A DNA stretch of 64,000 nt from Oscillatoria sp. FACHB-1406 (GTDB taxonomy: Bacteria; Cyanobacteriota; Cyanobacteriia; Cyanobacteriales; Spirulinaceae): contig NZ_JACJSM010000014.1 of assembly GCF_014698145.1 (NCBI RefSeq), positions 1-64,000 on the forward strand. Reading direction: 5' to 3'. A model generated the notes under the pieces. That model was not told the origin of the DNA, ran no database searches, and saw only the letters and a program-made list of their open reading frames with translations. This document shows positions 45,333 to 53,988 of the stretch, piece after piece. Every line of letters starts with the position of its first letter. Position 1 is the stretch's first letter. Made by a program: the position numbers and the translations under genes.

Positions 45333-45605
45333 ATGAACATCTTTGGTATCGGCTTGCCCGAAATGCTCTTAATTCTAGCAATTGCCCTGTTAATCTTCGG
45401 TCCCAAGAAACTCCCCGAAATCGGTCGCAGCATGGCAAAAGCCCTTCGCAGCTTTCAAGAAGCCTCCAATGAATTTCAGAATGAATTAAAACGAGAAGCC
45501 CGGGATATCGAAGAGTCTGTTCGGATGAAAGCCCAACTTGAAGCATCTCCAGAAGGGGAAGCTAACACGCTCGCTCAAAAAAACGAAGAAGCACCCAAAA
45601 CTTAA
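45333..45605 (+). CDS. tatA: twin-arginine translocase subunit TatA/E
   Basis: The 90-residue protein has an N-terminal transmembrane helix (GLPEMLLILAIALLIFGPKK) and the conserved hinge FGPKKLPEIGRSMAKALRSF followed by an amphipathic helix and a charged tail. It forms the pore of the Tat pathway, used by proteins such as the RR-signal proteins at 2619 and 34454. I chose the ATG at 45333 since the upstream frame overlaps the psbH terminator. Length is typical for TatA/E of cyanobacteria. Confidence 0.95.
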   Translation: MNIFGIGLPEMLLILAIALLIFGPKKLPEIGRSMAKALRSFQEASNEFQNELKREARDIEESVRMKAQLEASPEGEANTLAQKNEEAPKT

Positions 45606-45729
45606 AACCTCAAAAAGAATAGTAACAATTCTTAAACGTTTGTAACGAACGCTGGGCGATGGCGCGCGAATTTCACGTCGATTGAGATTTTTTCGTTGCG
45701 CGTTGCGTTTTGAGTTTGAAACTTCCGCA

Positions 45730-46440
45730 TCAACGTTCCTCAGCAGAAGGAGGTTCAAATCGATAGCCGAACCCTCGAATCGTCTTAATTAAAGAGGGTT
45801 GAGCGACATCGACCTCAATCTTTTTGCGAATTTGACCGATATGAACGTCTACGACGCGCTGGTCGCCGACAATCTCGGAATAGTCCCAAACCTCGCTAAT
45901 GAGCTTCGGACGCGATAGCGCTTGTCCGGGATGGCTGGCCAAAAAGTAGAGAAGGTCGAACTCGAGCGCCGTGAATTGAACGATATTGCCGCCGAGCGTG
46001 ACCTCGCGGCGTTCCGGGTCGATCGCTAGATTGCCGAAAACGAGCGTTTGCTTCGTCGTTGAAGGCGTTACCATGCGCTGGCGCTTGAGAATCGCATTGA
46101 CGCGAAACTCGAGTTCTTGCAGGTCGAAAGGCTTCGTTAAATAATCATCAGCACCTTTTCGGAAACCTGTCGCTTTATCTTCAGTATCGGTGCGGCTGGT
46201 TAACATCAGGACAAAGACATCGGTTCGTTTCTGCATTTCTTCGCACAAGTTGTAACCCAGAGCATCCGGCAAGTTAACGTCGAGAATTACGAGATCCGGG
46301 TTAAATTGAGCGAAGATTTCCAGAGCGCTTTTCCCATTGTCAGCCGCTTCCATCTGATAGTTTTTTTGACTCAAAAAACGCAGAATCAGATTTCGGATTG
46401 CAGGATCGTCGTCCACAATAAGAATTTTGGCGGGGGGCAT
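45730..46440 (-). CDS. OmpR-family response regulator
   Basis: The 236-residue regulator has a receiver domain (KILIVDDDPAIRNLILRFLS, phospho-acceptor Asp in LVILDVNLPDALGYN, switch Lys in DDYLTKPFDLQELEF). A C-terminal winged helix follows: FTALEFDLLYFLASHPGQAL and RVVDVHIGQIRKKIE, ending IKTIRGFGYRFEPP. It is an OmpR/PhoB-type DNA-binding transcription factor. No histidine kinase is adjacent, so the partner is elsewhere. It does not match RpaA or RpaB closely enough from memory to name it. Confidence 0.92.
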   Translation of the reverse strand: MPPAKILIVDDDPAIRNLILRFLSQKNYQMEAADNGKSALEIFAQFNPDLVILDVNLPDALGYNLCEEMQKRTDVFVLMLTSRTDTEDKATGFRKGADDYLTKPFDLQELEFRVNAILKRQRMVTPSTTKQTLVFGNLAIDPERREVTLGGNIVQFTALEFDLLYFLASHPGQALSRPKLISEVWDYSEIVGDQRVVDVHIGQIRKKIEVDVAQPSLIKTIRGFGYRFEPPSAEER

Positions 46441-46866
46441 ATTTACAGTTCTTTACGAGAAAAAACTAGAGGGATAGAGGAATCAAGCATAGAGAATTTG
46501 CACTTGCGAGCGGGAGAGTACGCCCTAGATCGGTATTCTAGACAAAAATGGAACCGGAACGGGAGCGCTGCTTCATTAATTATCAATCGCCCAATAGGAT
46601 AACCTAAAAAGCTATCCTTCTAGGACAGAGCTTGTAAGCCCCTAATCTCGGTCTAATTTAACAAAAACTCGATTTCACATCCAATTGTCGGCAAGTCTGC
46701 GGAAATTGTTAAACTAACGAAAGGGAGGGTTAAATGCTTAGCTCGTCGGCGGCTGCTTTAAAAGCGCGAAGGGAATAGCTCGCAACCCATTGCCCTGAAG
46801 TCATTTTTGCCATACTCTTTTTGCCATAGTCGCGGGCAAACGATGGGAATACCTTGGAGGTTATCA
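46441..46866. other. intergenic region between divergent genes
   Basis: The gap holds promoters for the OmpR-type regulator and the CPP1-like gene. On the minus strand at 46730-46813 a 27-codon frame starts MAKMTSGQWVASYSLRAFKA; it lacks a good ribosome site, so I do not call it a gene. No RNA gene is seen. Confidence 0.4.
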
Positions 46867-47472
46867 ATGAGCGATCGCAATCCCTACGAAACGCTTGGGG
46901 TAAGTCAAGATGCTTCGTTTGAAGAGATTCAGGAAGCAAAAACTCGCCTCACTCAACAGTATCAAGAGGATCGCAAGCAGGTTGAAAGTATCGAAACTGC
47001 TTACGATGCGATTATTATGGATCGCTTGAGAATGCGGCAAGAAGGGAAAATCAAAGTTCCCGAACGCATTCGTTTTCCCGAGAAAAGCGTCGAAACTCCC
47101 CCGAGTTTTTCAGCGCCGATACCGACCAATTCCCCCGCATGGCTGCAAGGTTGGCTCGATCGCCCTTCGCGAAACGATATCCTGTTGTCTGGCGGTGTTT
47201 TCCTGGGATTGGGAGTCTTGGGCTTCTTCAATCCGCCTGCCCTCTCGCTGGCAATGGCGCTGGGCTTTGGAGCTAATATTTACTTCATCAATCGTAAGGA
47301 AAATCGGTTAGGTCGGGCAGTGTTGATAACGCTGGCGGGTTTAGTTGCAGGCGTGGGAATTGGGATGGCGCTTTCGAGCTTGGGCGTGCTGACGGGCTTC
47401 GTCCCGCCGCAATTCGAGGCAGTAGGCAGCACCATGCTCTTGTTTTGGCTGATGAGTAGTTTCTTGCGCTAG
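46867..47472 (+). CDS. CPP1-like J-like-domain membrane protein
   Basis: The 201-residue protein has a J-like domain at the N-terminus (NPYETLGVSQDASFEEIQEA, without the HPD motif) and about four transmembrane helices from residue 100 (SGGVFLGLGVLGFFNPPALS ...). This is the CPP1/DUF3353 layout; the plant homologue is a chaperone for protochlorophyllide oxidoreductase. TTGGAGG lies upstream of the ATG at 46867, which decides the start. A role in chlorophyll-enzyme folding is inferred from the family. Confidence 0.87.
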   Translation: MSDRNPYETLGVSQDASFEEIQEAKTRLTQQYQEDRKQVESIETAYDAIIMDRLRMRQEGKIKVPERIRFPEKSVETPPSFSAPIPTNSPAWLQGWLDRPSRNDILLSGGVFLGLGVLGFFNPPALSLAMALGFGANIYFINRKENRLGRAVLITLAGLVAGVGIGMALSSLGVLTGFVPPQFEAVGSTMLLFWLMSSFLR

Positions 47473-47626
47473 AAGCGCTCTAAGAAGGGAATAAGGCTCT
47501 CTGGGGAGCGGACGGTAGAGGAGGTCGCTGCTGTTCGATTTTTTTTGCTGCCTGTCCCGAGAAATAGAGCAGATTTCAATAAGCCAGTTAAACTCAAAGA
47601 CAAAGAAAAAAGCGGGGTAGGTTCCA

Positions 47627-48475
47627 ATGCTAAAATCGGAAATCCAAAATCTCCCCAGTAGCGCCGAACTCCCCTGTTCGGACGATACCCCTGTGGATAA
47701 CGAAGAACAAAACTTTATCCCCAACTTCCTCTTATTCTTGCTCGAATACCTCTGGGGAAATCGCCAAGACTGGTTTTTCGGGGTGGATATGGCCGTTTAT
47801 CACACCACAGGCGACAATCCCCGCATCCCCATTATCCCCGATGGATTTTTAGCCCTCAATGTCGAACGTCGCAAAGGGGAAGGAGGGCGTAGCAGCTACG
47901 TGCTGTGGGAAGAAAACAATATTGTCCCGATCCTCGCGCTGGAAGTGGTTTCTCAAACTCCCGGAGGAGAATACAGCAGCAAGGAAGCGCTTTATGCCAA
48001 ATTAGGCGTGCTGTACTACGTTATCTATAATCCTCGGCAATTCAGAGGCGATCGCCATCGAGGACTAGAAGTGTATAAATTAGTCAAAGGGAAGTATCGC
48101 TGGCAGGTACAAGAACCCGTCTGGATGCCAGAAATCGGACTGGGAATCGGTCGAGGGCTGCGTAATTACGGGGGCGTGGAAAGAGAAGTTTTATACTGGT
48201 TTGATGAGGAAGGAAATCGCTATATCAGTACGGAGGAAGCCGAGCAGCAAGCGCGATCGCAATTGTCGGAAATGCGCCAAGAATTAGACATCGTACGGCA
48301 ACAAGTCGAACAAGAACGGCAGCAACGAGAATTTGCCCAACAACAAGTCGAACAAGAACGGCAGCAACGAGAATTTGCCCAACAACAAGTCGAACAAGAA
48401 CGGCAACTGCGCGAACAACTACAACGAGAACTCGAACGCTACCGCCAGCAACTTGGCGACTTGGGCGAACCTTAA
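47627..48475 (+). CDS. Uma2 family endonuclease with coiled-coil tail
   Basis: The 282-residue protein has a PD-(D/E)xK fold: IIPDGFLALNVERR (catalytic Asp) and PILALEVVSQTPGGEYSSK (E...K region). It continues with the KLGVLYYVIYNPR strand. The C-terminal ~80 residues are a coiled coil of repeated QQVEQERQQREFAQ units, built on 42-bp tandem repeats starting at 48299, 48341 and 48383. Uma2 genes are expanded in cyanobacteria, with unclear targets. Another Uma2 gene lies at 59436-60086. It is followed by a clear terminator. Confidence 0.85.
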   Translation: MLKSEIQNLPSSAELPCSDDTPVDNEEQNFIPNFLLFLLEYLWGNRQDWFFGVDMAVYHTTGDNPRIPIIPDGFLALNVERRKGEGGRSSYVLWEENNIVPILALEVVSQTPGGEYSSKEALYAKLGVLYYVIYNPRQFRGDRHRGLEVYKLVKGKYRWQVQEPVWMPEIGLGIGRGLRNYGGVEREVLYWFDEEGNRYISTEEAEQQARSQLSEMRQELDIVRQQVEQERQQREFAQQQVEQERQQREFAQQQVEQERQLREQLQRELERYRQQLGDLGEP

Positions 48476-48480
48476 AAACA

Positions 48481-48513
48481 AACCCCCCAGAACATCGCTG
48501 GAGGGTTTATTTT
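48481..48513 (+). terminator. Rho-independent terminator after Uma2 gene
   Basis: AACCCCCCAG-AACATCG-CTGGAGGGTT forms a stem with one mismatch and is followed by TATTTT. It lies 5 nt after the Uma2 stop codon. Confidence 0.75.
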
Positions 48514-48588
48514 GGGCTTCAAGGACAAGGATAAAAGACGAACCTTTCAACAGCTTGCTGCATCAACGTTGTCAATTGTCCCTTGTCG

Positions 48589-48702
48589 AATGGCACTGAC
48601 TTAAGGCTGGTGGGCGTTGCCCACCCTACGAAATTATCTGTAGAGACGTTGCAAGTCAACGTCTCTACAGGCGATTTTTGAACTCTTATTTCAGTGCCAT
48701 TT
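48589..48702. mobile_element. MITE-like element with AATGGCACTGA ends (family B)
   Basis: A 114-bp element has ends AATGGCACTGACTTAAG and CTTATTTCAGTGCCATT, which are inverted copies with two or three mismatches. Inside are GGTGGGCGTTGCCCACC and GTAGAGACGTTGCAAGTCAACGTCTCTAC hairpins. It is the most complete of four related copies (17374-17490, 36634-36764, 57624-57720). Confidence 0.75.
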
Positions 48703-48798
48703 GTCCATTGTCAATTCACGTCTGATGTGCATTATCCAACAGTCTGATTCCCTCACCCCCAGCCCCTCTCCCAATCCCCCCTAACCCCCCTTACTAAA

Positions 48799-48965
48799 GC
48801 TACCGTGTCCACACAACTCATCGGTTGAGTGGCAAGCTGGGTCGATCCCCCTAAATCCCCCTTAAAAAGGGGGACTTTGAATCCGGTTCCCCCCTTTTTT
48901 AAGGGGGGCTAGGGGGGATCTTCAACCGTCATGCTAGATTCGATCGCTTATGTGTACACGGTAGC
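48799..48965. mobile_element. 167-bp MITE with 9-bp target site duplication
   Basis: Ends are GCTACCGTGTCCACACA and TGTGTACACGGTAGC, inverted copies with one mismatch. The 9-bp sequence CTTACTAAA lies directly on both sides (48790-48798 and 48966-48974). The interior is a large inverted repeat of C-rich and G-rich runs (GATCCCCCTAAATCCCCC ... GGGGCTAGGGGGGATC). The target was a CCCCC-TTACTAAA-GGGGG hairpin. No open reading frame is present, so it would have moved with a transposase in trans. Confidence 0.8.
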
Positions 48966-49082
48966 CTTACTAAAGGGGGAAAATGCGAGGGGAGAAATAA
49001 TAGTAAGAGCGATCTTTCTGGCTTCTAATTCACATTAGGCGTAATTCAACAACGTTATCCATTGTCCATTGTCAATTGTCAA

Positions 49083-50811
<1,729 letters not shown>

Positions 50812-51163
50812 TCAAATCCTCGGCTTCGCTGGTCTATTCTTGAAAAGGTTACTACTCTTGGATTAGAGACCCACGCGCGCTCTTTAGATCATAAATTAAG
50901 CGCAATGTCAAGTACCACTGCGGGTGTATTTCCCGAAAAGAAAATCGGAGGAACCGAGCGCACCGTACTGCAAACAACGGGTAAAAATATTTTCGATTTC
51001 CTGCGCTCTAGGTTCAGAGAAGTGCATATTTTTGCAATTCCCATCGTAATTCAAAAATAGCCCGGATAATCGGGACAAAAGATGAGCGATTGTGTCCGCG
51101 CTTGCCGGGACTTCAAATCAAGCGATCGCTCGGATCGCCAGAATTCAAGGAGTGCTATTCATT

Positions 51164-52339
51164 ATGCTCGTCTTTGCGACACCGACTCAAATCTGTCTCG
51201 AAATTCCGTCTCGCTGGCTCGATGACGCTTGGGAAAAGAGTCAATCCTGCGCCTCGTCCCAGAGTCGCTGGCGCAGCTATCTCAACCGTTTGGGCCTAGA
51301 AGCAGTGTTATCGGGGTTGCAGCAAGAATACGCCCTTGATGCCAAAATCGCCAGCAATACCGCCCATCTCGACAGTATTTGGGAATTTGTTGAAGGGAGT
51401 GCCATCGAATTTGACAATTGCCGCGCGATTCTGATTCCCAGCGAAGCGATCGATGAGGGAGAATTATCCGTCCCGCAAGAATGGGTCGATCTTCCGAGTT
51501 GGGCGGGCGATTATTATCTCGCCGTTTCCGTTAGCCCCGATGACGAAAGCGTGAAAATTTGGGGCTGGACGACACACGCGCGCTTAAAAGAAAACGGGTA
51601 TTATGACAGTTGCGATCGCAGCTATACCCTACACCGCGAAGATCTGATTCCAGATCTGAGCGTTCTTTTGCTCGCGCGCGAACTCTGTCCTGAAGAAGTC
51701 ACCCGTACCGCCATTGCGCCCTTACCGAACTTATCCGCCCTGCAAGCAGAAAACCTCTGTCAGCGTCTCGGAAATGCCCAAATTTTAACCCCTCGACTAG
51801 AAATTCCCTTTCATTTGTGGGGCGCACTGCTCGAGCGGGAAGATTATCGAAAACAACTTTATCGCCGTCGTCTCGGAATTGCCGCACCGAAAGTAACGCG
51901 CTTAAGTCAGTGGTTCGCTAACCTCGCCGACGAAAGCTGGCAATCGCTCGAATCGCTGTTATCCCCAACCGAATCTTTAGCTTGGCGTTTGCGTAACAAT
52001 CGGGATGCAGGAAGCGCGCGAACGGAATGCGCCAAACGCCTCGAACTCCAACTTCCCGAACAAAAACTCTGCGTTGTGCTTTCCATCGAACTGAAAACCG
52101 AAGACGACGAACGGTTTGGCGTGCGCGTTCGACTCCATCCCGATCGCGATCGCGCCTGTCTTCCGGCTAACCTTAAACTGGCGCTGCTTTCGGAAAGTGG
52201 CGAAACGCTGAGAACGGTGGAATCGCGCCCGAGCGACAGCTACATTCAACTTCCTCGTTTTAAGTGCGCCAGCGGCTATCGGTTTAATTTACAAGTAACG
52301 CTCGATGAAATTAGCAATACCGAAGCTTTTGAGCTATAA
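51164..52339 (+). CDS. DUF1822 family protein
   Basis: The 391-residue protein begins MLVFATPTQICLEIPSRWLD. It shows IPQEWVDLPSWAGDYYLAV-type core strands (SVPQEWVDLPSWAGDYYLAV) with VKIWGWTTHARLKENGYYDS, the DUF1822 signature. AAGGAG sits 10 nt upstream of the ATG at 51164. DUF1822 proteins are found mostly in cyanobacteria next to CHAT-CHASE2 and DUF928 genes. The same partners follow here, although a CRISPR array now lies between. Function is unknown; the group may form a sensor-effector unit. Confidence 0.82.
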   Translation: MLVFATPTQICLEIPSRWLDDAWEKSQSCASSQSRWRSYLNRLGLEAVLSGLQQEYALDAKIASNTAHLDSIWEFVEGSAIEFDNCRAILIPSEAIDEGELSVPQEWVDLPSWAGDYYLAVSVSPDDESVKIWGWTTHARLKENGYYDSCDRSYTLHREDLIPDLSVLLLARELCPEEVTRTAIAPLPNLSALQAENLCQRLGNAQILTPRLEIPFHLWGALLEREDYRKQLYRRRLGIAAPKVTRLSQWFANLADESWQSLESLLSPTESLAWRLRNNRDAGSARTECAKRLELQLPEQKLCVVLSIELKTEDDERFGVRVRLHPDRDRACLPANLKLALLSESGETLRTVESRPSDSYIQLPRFKCASGYRFNLQVTLDEISNTEAFEL

Positions 52340-52656
52340 AGGGATGGGATCGGACTTAGAGACTACGCGATCGAGTCAATCGAACCGACCGTATTTTTTT
52401 GATTATTGCCGGGAGAGTGAGGGTGTACAAATTGGCTCTCCGCTTTTGGAGCCTAGAACCGAGATGCTGTAAGCGTTTGATGCTCCTCACGCTCTTTTGA
52501 GTCTCCCGCGATCGCTAGGATACTTATTCTGTAAGGGTTTGAAGCGTTGTTGCTACCTCCCCAATTGACAAGCCAGAGGCTGAAATGGTACTTTAAGGGA
52601 AGTCTCCCGGAAGTGAACCTTGAAAACCAAAGACAGTAAGGGTTTCAGAGCTAGCG
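52340..52656 (+). promoter_or_regulatory. putative CRISPR leader
   Basis: This is the AT/G-mixed region directly upstream of the first repeat. It has three copies of a YHGTAAGSGTTT motif: CTGTAAGCGTTT at 52467, CTGTAAGGGTTT at 52529 and CAGTAAGGGTTT at 52634. Repeated motifs at this distance from the first repeat are typical of leaders used for spacer acquisition. The transcription direction is inferred to be the plus strand, because the repeats end in ATTGAAAC. Confidence 0.55.
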
Positions 52657-53482
52657 GTTGCAACTTCAATTAATCCCTATCAGGGATTGAAACACCAAAA
52701 CCGCCACCGCAGAAACTCCCCTCACCCAGTTGCAACTTCAATTAATCCCTATCAGGGATTGAAACGGGGGAGATTACCAATGCGGACGGAGCTTTTCCTC
52801 TGTTGCAACTTCAATTAATCCCTATCAGGGATTGAAACTCAGCGCCCGCAACTTTCCGCTCCCCCAGCAGGAGTTGCAACTTCAATTAATCCCTATCAGG
52901 GATTGAAACCGGGCAGATAATAATCGGCGACCTCTAAGAAATGTTGCAACTTCAATTAATCCCTATCAGGGATTGAAACGCAACAGGGTTCTCCTTCCAC
53001 GACGAAAATTGTTTCGTTGCAACTTCAATTAATCCCTATCAGGGATTGAAACGAGGAATTGTGCGATCGCCTCAATCAATTTTGGGTTGCAACTTCAATT
53101 AATCCCTATCAGGGATTGAAACTTTGAATAATAAATCGATTCGGGGGGACAACAATAAAGGTTGCAACTTCAATTAATCCCTATCAGGGATTGAAACGCT
53201 GAATACAGAGCAATTCGGCGCGTAGAAGGAAGTTGCAACTTCAATTAATCCCTATCAGGGATTGAAACTTTGAGGGCGCTCTCAAAGAGTATTATGAGCC
53301 TAAGTTGCAACTTCAATTAATCCCTATCAGGGATTGAAACTCACACCTCACGGTTAGCCGTCGCGTTGAACAGGCTGTTGCAACTTCAATTAATCCCTAT
53401 CAGGGATTGAAACCTTTTTCATACCCTAGGCAAACTACCTTTTTTGTTGCAACTTCAATTAATCCCTATCAGGGATTGAAAC
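52657..53482 (+). CRISPR. CRISPR array, 12 repeats, 11 spacers
   Basis: The 37-nt repeat starts GTTGCAACTTCAATTAATCC and ends AGGGATTGAAAC. All 12 copies are identical. Repeat starts are 52657, 52729, 52802, 52873, 52943, 53016, 53086, 53161, 53232, 53304, 53377 and 53446. Spacers are 32-38 nt. A hairpin AATCCCT-ATC-AGGGATT lies within the repeat, and the 3' ATTGAAAC would be the crRNA tag, typical of type I or III. No cas gene is in the window, so it is an isolated array. No degenerate terminal repeat is seen. Confidence 0.97.
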
Positions 53483-53505
53483 GAGGCGATTTTTGTGACA
53501 TACAT

Positions 53506-53713
53506 TTAGGTCGTCAACTCAACTATCTTGGCTGGCTTTGTTGTTAGCAAATTGTCTGGTAGAGGTTCCAGCATTAAGGCGATTGCGTCTTGTAAGTTAG
53601 CGATCGCTTCTTCTTGTGTCTCACCGCAAGACGAGACAAAATTCAATTCAGGACAACTTGCAGAATTAAGACTGTGCCTCTTCATCCCAGTCTAGGATTG
53701 CTCCGATCATCAT
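53506..53713 (-). pseudogene. frameshifted hicB-like antitoxin remnant
   Basis: On the minus strand a frame starting MMIGAILDWDEEAQS (from 53713) ends at TAA. The neighbouring frame continues as NSASCPELNFVSSCGETQEE and AIANLQDAIALMLEPLPDNL to a stop at 53506. Joined, these give a HicB-like protein (WDEEA...PEL...GET-EEA-NL-AI). A single frameshift separates the halves. An ATG at 53685 could make a 59-residue C-terminal piece. No HicA partner is seen. It lies just after the CRISPR array. Confidence 0.65.
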
Positions 53714-53750
53714 TTTTTTTCTGATGATGACGAATTGTTGACTACGGCTG

Positions 53751-53888
53751 ATACCAATTGAATATGACGTTGCACAGAATCGACTCCCCTCAATTTTGGG
53801 TTAAATGGTGCGTTACGCTTCGCTAACGCACCGTTTCCTGAGAATTTAGGAGGGTTGATTCTAGGCAGCGCAATCTTATAATTGGTTC
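53751..53888. mobile_element. MITE-like inverted-repeat element (family C)
   Basis: The element begins ATACCAATTGAATATGACGT and has TGCGTTACGCTTCGCTAACG and CCTGAGAATTTAGGAGGGTT. It ends CTAGGCAGCGCAATCTTATA-ATTGGTT. It matches 39191-39314 and, inverted, 25305-25428. It lies just upstream of the CHAT-CHASE2 gene and downstream of the hicB remnant. Confidence 0.65.
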
Positions 53889-53943
53889 TAAACGCACAAA
53901 AGTCTTAGCTAATGGGCGCTGCCAACCTGACGAGACTCCGAAC

Positions 53944-53984
53944 GTTATCAATTATCAATTATCAATTGTCAATTATCAATTATT
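53944..53984. repeat. ATTATCA-type short tandem repeats
   Basis: ATCAATTATCAATTATCAATTGTCAATTATCAATTAT is made of 7-bp units. It lies immediately before the CHAT-CHASE2 start, where a ribosome-binding site would be expected. No Shine-Dalgarno sequence is visible. Confidence 0.7.
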
Positions 53985-53988
53985 CAGA

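Noticed and set aside
46730..46813. 27-codon minus-strand frame MAKMTSGQWVASYSLRAFKA
   Set aside because: No convincing ribosome site or family; it could be real, but length and context are not enough to call a gene.
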